64,000 nt of DNA from Novosphingobium sp. 32-60-15 (GTDB taxonomy: Bacteria > Pseudomonadota > Alphaproteobacteria > Sphingomonadales > Sphingomonadaceae), in assembly GCF_002280675.1 (NCBI RefSeq), contig NZ_NCEN01000010.1, positions 62,001 to 126,000 on the forward strand, given 5' to 3'. The notes beneath the pieces were generated by a model. The model was not told where the DNA came from. It did not search any database and saw only the letters and a program-made list of their open reading frames with translations. The position numbers and the translations under genes are program-made. Below are positions 25,849 through 34,414 of this stretch, in pieces. Each line of letters begins with the position of its first letter. Within the stretch, counting starts at the first letter, position 1.

Positions 25849-28338
25849 ATGTTCAGCAGTTTTCTGCAGCGATCAACAGCTGTATGCGCCTTGGTTGCAG
25901 CGGCCATGACAACGCCGGCAATGGCCAATACCGCAGCTGACCAGAGCAGTGCTCAGTCTGCTGAGCGCGTTGGTACTGACCAGCTGGATTCCAACCGGTT
26001 AAGCGAAATCGTTGTCACCGCGCTGCGTCGTGATTCAAACCTGCAATCAACGCCGATCGCAGTGTCCGCCGTGGATGCCCAGCTGATCCAGCAGGCCAAC
26101 CCGCGTGACCTTGGTGATCTGGCGGCATTTGTGCCGAATTTCTCGGCCAATACCATCACCAACTTCAACGCAGCATCCTTCGCCATGCGCGGTGTCGGCC
26201 AGACGTCGATCATTGTTTACTTCGAACCGCCTGTTGCGGTTCTGGTGGACGATTTTGTCGTGTCCTCGGTCCAGACGCAATTGCTCGACGTGTTTGATGT
26301 CTCGCAAGTCGAAGTGTTGCGCGGGCCGCAAGGCACTCTGTTCGGCAAGAACACCACCGGCGGTGCCGTTACAGTGCGCACAAAGCGTCCGGAACTTGGC
26401 ACTGTGGGCGTTGACGCACGGGCCGAATATGGCAGCTTTGGCACGAAAAAGTTCCAGACCGCGCTGAACGTGCCCATCGGCGATACTCTTGCGTTCCGTT
26501 TCGTCGGCGGCATGGAAAAAACCGATGGCTTTTACAAGAACGGCGCCTGCTATGGCCCTGTCACGGGCTTTGTGCCGAACAAGTTCAATGGTCGCTCGGG
26601 CTGCCTCGACGGCGCTTCGGCAGGTGGCAAGGATGTGCTCAACTTCCGTGCCAAGCTGCTGTGGGAGCCAAGCGACCGCATCAGCTTCCTGGCGCAATAC
26701 GAACATTTGCGTGACAAGTCGCAAACCGTCCCTTCGGTCAATGAAAACGGTCTTTACACCGGCACAGCACCGTTCCTGACCGATTTGTTGAACTCGGTAC
26801 GTCCCAACCCGAACAGCAGCGATCCGCTTGATAATGCGGCGGTCAGCTATCGCCAGGATGGCCTGATCAAGATGCGCGATGGACAGCGCATCTCGGTTGA
26901 CGGGATTTACCTCAACGGTGACATCGATTTCGACTTCGGCACGCTGACTTCAGTTACCGGCTGGCGCAAGCAGGAATCGCGCATTCCAAACTCTTACGCC
27001 GGCGCTGTGCCGATTGCGGCCGACGGACAGCCGCTTTCGATCTTCGATGCAACGCGCGATGACAACCGCAAGACCTTCCAGCAGGAACTGCGCTTTGCTA
27101 CCGATCTTGGCGGTAACTTCGATATGGTGCTGGGCGGTTTCTACCAGCGCGAGACCATCGACTTCTGCGTTGCGCAGTTGCTCGGCTTCCTTGATCTGAC
27201 TTCCGGCCCGCTGCCATTCGGCAACTGGAACGATACGCCTTACATTCTTTGTAATGCGCAAAAGTCGCGTTCGAAGGCAGCCTTTGCCGAAGGCACTTAC
27301 AAGATCACGCCGGAAATCACGTTTACCGCCGGTGTGCGCTATACTTGGGAGGACAAGGAATGGTACGGACGCCAGCAGGTATTCATTCCTGCGCTGAATG
27401 GCGGCTTTGATCCTTCGATCCAGATTGACGATGCGCTTGATGCCAGCGTGTTCAAATATCCTTCCGGTGTCATCCGCGTTGATAACAGCGCGCGTCGTGC
27501 AACCTGGCGCGCCAGCCTTGGCTGGCAGGCCACGCCCGAGGTCTTTGCCTACGCCACTTATTCGCGCGGGTTCAAGAGCGGCGGCTTCAATGACCAGATC
27601 GGCGGCTTTGCAGCCTTCGGTGCTGACGTTAACGCATTCCGCACAGCGGCACGCGCCACCAATGCGGAAACGGCTGACAGCTATGAAGCTGGCATCAAGA
27701 CCGAACTGTTTGACCGCCGCCTGCGCTTCAACCTCACCGGCTTCTATGTGAAGTACAAGGATCTGCAAAAGCAGCTCAACGTGCCGATCATTGTAAACGG
27801 CCAGTCAAACCAGGTGACAATCTTCGTCAACGCGGCAAGCGCCACGGTGAAGGGGCTTGAAGCCGAAGCAACCGCCCGTCTGTTCGAAGGGTTCACCTTG
27901 CGTGGTGTGCTCGGCTATCAGGATGCGGCTTATGACAGCTACACTGCGCCCGGCGCAGGGTATGACCTGTCAACCGCTCCGCTTGACCGCGCGCCAAAGT
28001 GGCAGTGGACGGTGGATGGCACGTATGAAGTGCCGGTGAGCAGCGAATTCAAGTTCGTTGCCAATGCATCTGCTGCCTACACCAGCGAGAACCTCAACAC
28101 GCAGGCAATCGATGATCCACGCGGCAACACGTTCCTTAACGCACGTACGCTGGTGAACGCATCGCTGACCCTCTCGCAAGTGGACAACAAGTACTATGTC
28201 CGCTTGATGGGCCGCAATCTGACTGATGAACGCTATCGCATTGCATCGCAGAACGTCGCCGGACTTTGGCTCAACTCCAACTTCGGCGCACCGCGTTACT
28301 TCGGCGCTGAAATTGGCGTGAAGTTCCGCGGCCCCTGA
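25849..28338 (+). CDS. TonB-dependent receptor
   Basis: The 829-residue outer-membrane protein starts at ATG 25849 with gaggagag 5 bases upstream and a signal peptide (STAVCALVAAAMTTPAMA). It has a TonB box-like EIVVTALRR, a plug domain (QVEVLRGPQGTLFGKNTTGGAVTV) and a 22-strand barrel ending in YFGAEIGVKF. It belongs to the sphingomonad family that takes up plant- or hydrocarbon-like organic compounds rather than siderophores. A Rieske oxygenase follows after a stem-loop, so uptake and first oxidation are probably one transcript from operator A. Confidence 0.95.
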   Translation: MFSSFLQRSTAVCALVAAAMTTPAMANTAADQSSAQSAERVGTDQLDSNRLSEIVVTALRRDSNLQSTPIAVSAVDAQLIQQANPRDLGDLAAFVPNFSANTITNFNAASFAMRGVGQTSIIVYFEPPVAVLVDDFVVSSVQTQLLDVFDVSQVEVLRGPQGTLFGKNTTGGAVTVRTKRPELGTVGVDARAEYGSFGTKKFQTALNVPIGDTLAFRFVGGMEKTDGFYKNGACYGPVTGFVPNKFNGRSGCLDGASAGGKDVLNFRAKLLWEPSDRISFLAQYEHLRDKSQTVPSVNENGLYTGTAPFLTDLLNSVRPNPNSSDPLDNAAVSYRQDGLIKMRDGQRISVDGIYLNGDIDFDFGTLTSVTGWRKQESRIPNSYAGAVPIAADGQPLSIFDATRDDNRKTFQQELRFATDLGGNFDMVLGGFYQRETIDFCVAQLLGFLDLTSGPLPFGNWNDTPYILCNAQKSRSKAAFAEGTYKITPEITFTAGVRYTWEDKEWYGRQQVFIPALNGGFDPSIQIDDALDASVFKYPSGVIRVDNSARRATWRASLGWQATPEVFAYATYSRGFKSGGFNDQIGGFAAFGADVNAFRTAARATNAETADSYEAGIKTELFDRRLRFNLTGFYVKYKDLQKQLNVPIIVNGQSNQVTIFVNAASATVKGLEAEATARLFEGFTLRGVLGYQDAAYDSYTAPGAGYDLSTAPLDRAPKWQWTVDGTYEVPVSSEFKFVANASAAYTSENLNTQAIDDPRGNTFLNARTLVNASLTLSQVDNKYYVRLMGRNLTDERYRIASQNVAGLWLNSNFGAPRYFGAEIGVKFRGP

Positions 28339-28372
28339 TCGTAATCGCTCGGGAGGATCAAGAACCAGACAC

Positions 28373-28398
28373 ACGGCCGCGCTTCAGGGCGCGGCCGT
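28373..28398 (+). promoter_or_regulatory. Intercistronic stem-loop
   Basis: acggccgcgc at 28373-28382 is the exact reverse complement of gcgcggccgt at 28389-28398, with a 6-base loop. It lies between the TonB-receptor and Rieske genes and has no following T-run. It probably stabilises or partly attenuates the shared mRNA. Confidence 0.55.
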
Positions 28399-28419
28399 TC
28401 CTGTCAACGGGAGACGGAC

Positions 28420-29766
28420 ATGAAGACCGATTTTGACCTTTGGGACATCCACACCGGCGCGCACCATCCGTTCAACGATCGCGCAAACCGCATCGATAAC
28501 GGCACAGGCCGCGCTGATCCGCAGCGCTATACCAGCCCCGATTTCGCGCGCGAGGAATGGGACAAGGTGTTTGCGCGCAGTTGGCTTCTGGCCGGCTCTG
28601 CATCCGACATCCCCGAATCCGGCGATTTCATGAAGTTCGATATCGGGCCGGAAAGCTTCATCATCGTGCGCGATGACGAAAACGTGATCCGCGCCCATTA
28701 CAACGTCTGCCCCCATCGCGGCAGCCAGTTGGTCAGCGGTGAAACAGGATCGCTGGATCGCTTTTCCTGCCCGTTCCACAGCTGGAAATTCGCGCTTGAT
28801 GGCCGCAACATTGCGGTCACTGATGCCGAAACATTCCGCCCCGAAGTGCTGTGCCACGGCACTGACCTGACATCGGTGCGCTGCGAAGTGGCCGCCGGAC
28901 TGGTGTTCATTTCAATGGACCCCGAGATTCAGCCACTGCGCGAATTTCTGGCACCCATCCTGCCCCAGTTGGAACTGTACGAAATCGATCAGATGTACGT
29001 GGTGCAGCACCGCCGCTCTGATTGGGGGGCAAACTGGAAGGGCGGGGTCGATGCCTTTGCCGAGATTTACCATCTGCACGCCGTGCACCCGCAAACGCAG
29101 TGCCTGATGGATGATCGCACGCAGATCGATCTTTGGCCGGGCGGTCTCAGCCGCCAGTTCGTGCCGTTCGCGCAGCCCAGCCAGCGCTATCCCGATCAGG
29201 AAGGCGTCAATCCCGGTATCCAGATGATGCTGCGCGACGCCGGAATTGACCCCGAAACCTATCAAGGCACTGCCCGCGAAACCCGCGCCGCCGTGCAGCA
29301 GGCCAAGCGCCACAGGTCAGATGAACTGGGCCTGCGCTACGACCGGTTCAGCGACAGCCAGCTTTCGGACTCGGTCGTTTATTCGATCTTCCCGAATGTG
29401 CAGATCGGCTGCCATCCTGAAGCGGTCTTCCTGCACCGCTTCATCCCGCATGCAACCGATCCCAACCAGTTCACTTATGACACCTGCATCCTCTATCGCC
29501 ATGTCGATGCGCCGGGATATGGCGCGCCCGCCTGGATGGGCTTGGGGCCTGAAGTGGACTTGTCTGGCCGCACTCGTCCCGAGGTGATTCACACCAAGCT
29601 TGGCGAACCACCCTGCCTTGGCGAAGTGCTCGATCAGGACAGCGATCTTCTCCCCGTTGTCCAGAAGGGCGCCCACTCGCGCGGCTTCAAGGGGCCATTG
29701 TGGAGCGAACAGGAAGGTCGTCTGCGCCACTTCCACGCCGAACTGGACCGACGCATGGCCCGCTAA
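28420..29766 (+). CDS. Rieske ring-hydroxylating oxygenase alpha subunit (copy 1)
   Basis: The 448-residue product has a Rieske [2Fe-2S] domain with C97-P-H99-R-G and C117-P-F-H120-S-W, and a catalytic domain with the mononuclear iron motif E215-I-Y-H218-x4-H223. It would use O2 and electrons from a ferredoxin/reductase to hydroxylate an aromatic or alicyclic ring. No beta subunit, ferredoxin or reductase gene is present in the island. It follows the TonB receptor and ends at a strong terminator. It is distinct in sequence from copies 2 and 3. Confidence 0.92.
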   Translation: MKTDFDLWDIHTGAHHPFNDRANRIDNGTGRADPQRYTSPDFAREEWDKVFARSWLLAGSASDIPESGDFMKFDIGPESFIIVRDDENVIRAHYNVCPHRGSQLVSGETGSLDRFSCPFHSWKFALDGRNIAVTDAETFRPEVLCHGTDLTSVRCEVAAGLVFISMDPEIQPLREFLAPILPQLELYEIDQMYVVQHRRSDWGANWKGGVDAFAEIYHLHAVHPQTQCLMDDRTQIDLWPGGLSRQFVPFAQPSQRYPDQEGVNPGIQMMLRDAGIDPETYQGTARETRAAVQQAKRHRSDELGLRYDRFSDSQLSDSVVYSIFPNVQIGCHPEAVFLHRFIPHATDPNQFTYDTCILYRHVDAPGYGAPAWMGLGPEVDLSGRTRPEVIHTKLGEPPCLGEVLDQDSDLLPVVQKGAHSRGFKGPLWSEQEGRLRHFHAELDRRMAR

Positions 29767-29784
29767 GGCCAAGGTATTACGCAT

Positions 29785-29827
29785 AAAAAAGGGGGGCGGC
29801 ACCATCGCGGTGTCGCCCCCCTTTTTT
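29785..29827. terminator. Bidirectional rho-independent terminator
   Basis: aaaaaaggggggcggcacc (29785-29803) pairs with ggtgtcgcccccctttttt (29809-29827) with one G-T pair and a 5-base loop. There are A/T runs at both ends. It separates the convergent Rieske and SDR operons and would stop transcription in both directions. Confidence 0.9.
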
Positions 29828-29839
29828 GATGTCCGTCGA

Positions 29840-30598
29840 TCAGAACGGGCGGATCGTCACCCCGTTATCGATCACCAGTTCGGCACCGGTAATGAAGCGC
29901 GATTCATCCGATGCCAGGAATACAACCAGCGCCGCCACATCATCTGGATGGCCGGGCGTGCCGTATGGCAAAACGCCTGCCGGTATTTCCTGCACTTGTC
30001 CGGGGCGTCCTTCTGCCTGTTGCACCATCGGTGTTTCAATCGCGCCGGGATGCACCGAATTGCAGCGGATCTTGTAGCCCTTCACTTGCGCCATGACGGC
30101 AACCGATTTGGTCATCGAACGCACCGCGCCCTTGGCAGCGGAATAGGCAAAGTAGATCGGATAGCCGAGCAGCGCGCCGACCGATGACATGTTGATGATC
30201 GATCCGCCGCCGCTTTTGTTCATCAGCGGAATGGCATGCTTCATGCCGAGGAACACGCCATCGGTCATGATCGAATTGACCCAGCGGAACTTCTCCAGCG
30301 AAGTGTCTTCGACATCGGCGTTCAGCACCACACCGGCATTGTTGACCAGAACGTGCAAACCGCCGAACTGCTTCTCGATCTCGGCTATCACGCCAATCCA
30401 TTGCTCTTCGCTCGACACATCAAGCGCCAGCGCAATCGCGCCGCCGCCGATGCTTTGTGCCACGGCCTGTGCACTGGCGAGGTTGACGTCGGTCACGACC
30501 ACCTTCGCCCCCTCGCGGGCAAGCGCAGCGCTGTCTGCCGCGCCAAGCCCCGATGCCCCGCCTGTCACCAAAGCGACTTTGCCTTCTACGCGGCCCAT
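29840..30598 (-). CDS. SDR-family NAD(P)-dependent oxidoreductase (classical)
   Basis: The 252-residue protein has the Rossmann motif TGGASGLG (12-19), the NNAGV motif, a catalytic Tyr/Lys in AYSAAKGAV, and SVHPGAIETPM. It would reversibly oxidise a secondary alcohol such as a dihydrodiol or hydroxysteroid-like substrate. It is 24 bases downstream of another SDR on the same strand, driven from operator E, and ends at a shared bidirectional terminator. Confidence 0.93.
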   Translation of the reverse strand: MGRVEGKVALVTGGASGLGAADSAALAREGAKVVVTDVNLASAQAVAQSIGGGAIALALDVSSEEQWIGVIAEIEKQFGGLHVLVNNAGVVLNADVEDTSLEKFRWVNSIMTDGVFLGMKHAIPLMNKSGGGSIINMSSVGALLGYPIYFAYSAAKGAVRSMTKSVAVMAQVKGYKIRCNSVHPGAIETPMVQQAEGRPGQVQEIPAGVLPYGTPGHPDDVAALVVFLASDESRFITGAELVIDNGVTIRPF

Positions 30599-30622
30599 AA
30601 CCTTCTCCCGATTATTGTATGT

Positions 30623-31543
30623 TTAAGCGGCACCATCTTCCGAAAAGTAATCCGGCATGCCCGCAGGCCAGATCACGCCCCATTGCGCCTGCCCGCCATC
30701 AATGATCATCAGATCACCGTTCATGAAGCGCGCGGCAGGCGATGCCAGATAAGCAATGGCCTCGGCCACATCCCATGCATTGCCGCGCATTTTCATCGGG
30801 TTGGCTTTGTGGAACCGTGCCAGCGCTTCTTCGGGATACATCCGGAAGCCCTCGGTCTCGATCACGCCGGGGCCAATGCAGTTGACGCGGATGTTCAGCG
30901 GCGCCCATTCCGTAGCCACTGTTTTCGAAAGGTAAATGACGCCAGCGCGCGCCGCGCAAGTATGCGCCGCCTGCGGCATGCCGCGCTCCACATTGGCAAC
31001 GATATTGATGATGTGCCCGGCCTTGCCATCGGCCTGCCAGCGTTTGGCAGCCTCCTGCATCATCCACCACGTACCGTTGAGATTGGTGTCGATCACCGCC
31101 ATCCAGCCCTTGCGGCTGAAATCAATCGCGTCCTGCGGGAACTGGCCACCAGCGTTATTCACCACGGTATCCAGGCCACCGAAATGATCGTGAACGTTGG
31201 CAATCAGCGCTTCAACGGCATCAGGATCGCGGATGTTGGTAGATTGGCAAAAAGTCTCGTTGCCTGTGCTCTCGCGGATCAGGGCTGCAGTGCCCTCCAA
31301 CTTTTCCATGTCACGGCCGCAAATGGCCACGTTTGCGCCAAGCCGTGCGGCAAGATAAGCCGCAGCTTTGCCCATACCGCTGCCTGCGCCGGTGATCAGG
31401 ATTGTGTGTCCCGCCAAAAGATCATCGCGAAAAACGCTTGTCTGCTGGACCAGCGTCTCATCGTCCAGCCCGCGACGCGGACGGCCCGGATCACCCGGCT
31501 CGGGACGAAAAATCTTCGGTTCTTTCATCTTCGGCGCGTCCAA
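30623..31543 (-). CDS. SDR-family protein, PECR/2,4-dienoyl-CoA-reductase-like
   Basis: The 306-residue protein has TGAGSGMGKAAA and NNAGGQFP. The usual YxxxK is replaced by HTCAARAGVIYLSK, which aligns with the HSGAARAGVYNLTK segment of peroxisomal trans-2-enoyl-CoA reductase-type SDRs. ATEWAPLNIRVNCIGPGVIETEG follows. An extra N-terminal 45 residues precede the Rossmann fold. It probably reduces an enoyl-CoA or carbonyl in the breakdown pathway. It is the first gene of the two-SDR operon controlled from operator E. Confidence 0.87.
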   Translation of the reverse strand: MDAPKMKEPKIFRPEPGDPGRPRRGLDDETLVQQTSVFRDDLLAGHTILITGAGSGMGKAAAYLAARLGANVAICGRDMEKLEGTAALIRESTGNETFCQSTNIRDPDAVEALIANVHDHFGGLDTVVNNAGGQFPQDAIDFSRKGWMAVIDTNLNGTWWMMQEAAKRWQADGKAGHIINIVANVERGMPQAAHTCAARAGVIYLSKTVATEWAPLNIRVNCIGPGVIETEGFRMYPEEALARFHKANPMKMRGNAWDVAEAIAYLASPAARFMNGDLMIIDGGQAQWGVIWPAGMPDYFSEDGAA

Positions 31544-31618
31544 AGGCTCTCCCCTCGCGGTTCGATCATGTGTCTGGTCCCGTCGAACCTGTTATCGGGG
31601 AGGTTAGCGCGATGCGAC

Positions 31619-31645
31619 AAAAAAGACAAACAGGTTTGATTTTCA
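31619..31645. promoter_or_regulatory. Predicted TetR operator E
   Basis: Perfect half-sites CAAAC (31627-31631) and GTTTG (31634-31638) enclose AG, with A-rich left and T-rich right flanks. The site has the same CA-N8-TG layout as operators A-D and lies 76 bases upstream of the SDR operon start. Confidence 0.55.
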
Positions 31646-31791
31646 TTTTGCACAGAGCCTGCGCATTTTGATTGGTGCCGCACTGCCGACTTCTAGTCAT
31701 ATCCGCGTCGTTACGCGCGGAAATCACTGTCATTTTATGTGTAGTTCAGGCCTGATTCCGGCCTGGAATTGACCGCCTGTTTCCATGAATT

Positions 31792-32451
31792 TCAAGTGTT
31801 GGCTGGCGGGGCAAGCGCGCCGATCTGCCCTTCCAGATGGCGCAGCATCGGTTCAACTTTGGCAGAATCCATGGCGCCGGTTTGAAGGCTGATGGCCATA
31901 CCTTCAAGGATGGTTTGCGACAGCGTCATCGCCAGTTCGAAGTTTGCCGGAGCAGACGCCCATTCGGGAAAGAGCTGCTCTGCTTGCGCGTTGAACTTTT
32001 CCCGGAATTCGTCTTGCAACGGCATCAGGATCGAGGCCAATTCTGCGTCAGTTCGGGCAGCGACGGCCAGTTCGTGAAACGCAATGAACGCAGGCTTTTG
32101 CAGTTGCCGCCAATAGGTTTCGACAAGGTCGGTCACTTCATGATCGGGCTTATCTGCGGCGCGGCGGAATGCGCGCAGGCGTTTGTCATGCAATTCTGCA
32201 ATCGCGGCTTTGATCAGTGCCGTGCCATTTTCAAAATGGTGCATCATCGCGCCGCGTGAAAGACCGGCTTCAGCAGCAACTTTTGGCGTTGTCGTATTGG
32301 CATAACCGTGTTTGACCAGACAGCGCACGGTTGCATCAATCAGTCGCGCCCGCGTTTGCGCTGCTTTTGCCGCCTGAAGCTGGGGCCCCTTGTCGCCAAC
32401 AGGGCGAGGTTGCCGAACGGGCCGCGTAACCCGTGTGCGTGAAAGTGCCAT
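31792..32451 (-). CDS. TetR/AcrR-family regulator 1
   Basis: The 219-residue protein has a basic N-terminal tail (RTRVTRPVRQPRPVG) and a TetR HTH: TRARLIDATVRCLVKHGYANTTTPKVAAEAGLSRGAMMHHFENG, with recognition helix LSRGAMMHHF. The C-terminal ligand domain is helical. The recognition helix differs from that of TetR 2 by a single residue. It is divergent from the acyl-CoA ligase across operator D and is therefore probably autoregulated and a repressor of the ligase and other island operons, released by a pathway intermediate. Confidence 0.92.
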   Translation of the reverse strand: MALSRTRVTRPVRQPRPVGDKGPQLQAAKAAQTRARLIDATVRCLVKHGYANTTTPKVAAEAGLSRGAMMHHFENGTALIKAAIAELHDKRLRAFRRAADKPDHEVTDLVETYWRQLQKPAFIAFHELAVAARTDAELASILMPLQDEFREKFNAQAEQLFPEWASAPANFELAMTLSQTILEGMAISLQTGAMDSAKVEPMLRHLEGQIGALAPPANT

Positions 32452-32623
32452 TATTATTCGCCTGATGTCTAACGTGCAGCGCAGGCTGCACGCTTCTTAA
32501 TTCGCCCATAGCGCGATGGTGCTGGATGGCGCAAGAACCGCAATGCGCAAAGGTTTATTGCTGCTGCGCGACAGGTCTGGATTTGGACAGCAGGGCTGCG
32601 ACAATAGCGGAAATATCTCTCTA

Positions 32624-32649
32624 AAAAAGACAGATATGATTGTCTTTTT
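32624..32649. promoter_or_regulatory. Predicted TetR operator D
   Basis: aaaaagaca (32624-32632) and tgtcttttt (32641-32649) are perfect 9-base arms around 8 bases, giving CA-N8-TG inside A/T flanks. It overlaps a plausible -35 (ttgtct 32640) with -10 tatcaa (32662) for the ligase. It lies between divergent TetR 1 and the ligase. Confidence 0.65.
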
Positions 32650-32750
32650 ATTCCGGCGGTGTATCAATTCTCCTTAAACAACAGCGCCAGCGCAAGCACG
32701 GTAGACTGAACTCACCCGGATGGGTGAGGGCCATATGGGTAAGGGGATGA

Positions 32751-34394
32751 ATGGTGCACCGGCAATCAATTTACACCATGGGTGCAATGATCAGGGCCTC
32801 CGCGAAAGAATTCGGCGATGCCGAAGCGTTGGTGTTCCCCGATCAAAGAATCAGCTATCGCGAACTTGATCGGTCGGCGAGGCGATGGGCACGGGCGCTG
32901 ATTGCTCTGGGCGTTCAACCGGGCGAACATGTCGGCCTTCTGATGCCAACGTGCGTGGAATTTATCGAAGCATTCTATGGCATTGCCATGGCAGGCGCGG
33001 TCGCGGTCCCGATCAATGCGCGCTATCAGGCGCATGAACTGGCCTATGTCGTGCGCGATGCCGATCTGGTGGCCTTGATCACCGCCGGGAAATTGACCGA
33101 TTCGCTCGACTATTGTGAACGTGTCATCGCCGCCCTCCCATCGTTGAGCGGCCAAGTGGCGGCGCAAAACCTGAATCTTCCAGAAGCGCCCAAGCTCCGC
33201 CATATCATCTCGCTCGACGAAGTATGCGACCCGGCCATGATGCCCGCTGGATCCGCGCTTACGCAGGGCGGGTCAGTGCCGCAAAGCGAAGTCGATGCCC
33301 GGATTGATGCGGTCGATCCGCAAGATACGGCGATGATCCTCTATACATCCGGCACCACGTCCAGCCCAAAGGGCGCGCTGATTTCGCATCGCGGGCAAGT
33401 GGGCAACAGCCGCAATCTGGGCACACGCTATGAATGCACGGCGGCGGACAAGGTCTGGTCGCCACTGCCGATTTTCCACATCGCGGGCATCCTGCCGATG
33501 ACGATGATCCTTGATCGCGGCGGCTGCTACATGACCGTGCCTCACTTTGAACCGGGCCTTGCGCTCGACATGCTGGGGCGCGAAGGCGCGACGATTGCCT
33601 ATCCCAGCTTTGTCACCATCATGCAGGACCTCATCAATCACCCGTCGTTTGCGCAAACCGATTTGTCGCGGCTGCGCGTGATGAATTCGAACTTCGCTGT
33701 TCAGCCCGCATGGATCAAGGAAGCGGTCAAAGCCGCCATGCCACATACCATCCAGGTGGGTACATATGGCCTGACTGAGGCCGCGGGTACGGTTTCCACC
33801 AGCCAGTTAAGCGACAGCTACGAAACCCGCACCGAACGCTGCGGCTATCCGCTGGATGAATGGGAAGTGCGCATCCTTGATGCCGAAACGGGTGCGCCGT
33901 GCGGGGCAGGGGAGCGGGGCGAGATCGTGCTGCGCAGCCCCAACATGCTCAAAGGCTATTACAACGCGCCTGAAAAAACCGCCGAAGCTTTGCGCGATGG
34001 CTGGTTTCATACAGGCGACGTGGGCTCCATCGACGCTGATGGCAATGTGATGTTCCATGGTCGCACCAAGGATATGCTGAAGGTGGGCGGTGAAAATGTC
34101 GCCGCCGCTGAAATCGAAGCCATGCTGCAATCGCATCCGGCGGTGAAACTGGCGCAAGTGGTCGGCCTGCCCGATGCGCGCTATGTCGAAGTGCCCGCAG
34201 CCTTTGTTGAACTGGTCGATGGCCAAAGCGCTTCAGAGGCCGAGCTTATTGCCCATTGCAAAGGCAAACTGGCCAGCTTCAAGATCCCGCGTCACATCCG
34301 CGTGATCGACGAATGGCCGATGTCGACCTCGAAGATCCAGAAATTCAAACTGCGTGATATGCTGATCGCGGAATTGCAGCCCGACGCCGTGTAA
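32751..34394 (+). CDS. Acyl-CoA synthetase / AMP-dependent ligase
   Basis: The 547-residue ANL-family enzyme has the P-loop-like ILYTSGTTSSPKG, TYGLTEAAG, the GWFHTGDVGSIDADG motif and a C-terminal lysine (SKIQKFKLR). It activates a carboxylic acid with ATP and CoA. Start is ATG 32751 with aagggga upstream. It is a single-gene unit; the convergent CaiB gene begins 20 bases downstream. It would supply the CoA thioester used by CaiB, MaoC and TesB in the island. Confidence 0.93.
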   Translation: MVHRQSIYTMGAMIRASAKEFGDAEALVFPDQRISYRELDRSARRWARALIALGVQPGEHVGLLMPTCVEFIEAFYGIAMAGAVAVPINARYQAHELAYVVRDADLVALITAGKLTDSLDYCERVIAALPSLSGQVAAQNLNLPEAPKLRHIISLDEVCDPAMMPAGSALTQGGSVPQSEVDARIDAVDPQDTAMILYTSGTTSSPKGALISHRGQVGNSRNLGTRYECTAADKVWSPLPIFHIAGILPMTMILDRGGCYMTVPHFEPGLALDMLGREGATIAYPSFVTIMQDLINHPSFAQTDLSRLRVMNSNFAVQPAWIKEAVKAAMPHTIQVGTYGLTEAAGTVSTSQLSDSYETRTERCGYPLDEWEVRILDAETGAPCGAGERGEIVLRSPNMLKGYYNAPEKTAEALRDGWFHTGDVGSIDADGNVMFHGRTKDMLKVGGENVAAAEIEAMLQSHPAVKLAQVVGLPDARYVEVPAAFVELVDGQSASEAELIAHCKGKLASFKIPRHIRVIDEWPMSTSKIQKFKLRDMLIAELQPDAV

Positions 34395-34414
34395 CGGCAT
34401 CGGGCGTCAAGCCT

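Noticed and set aside
26950..27768. Open frame of 272 codons antisense to the TonB receptor
   Set aside because: The receptor barrel strands are on the plus strand. The antisense frame has no ribosome site or domain.
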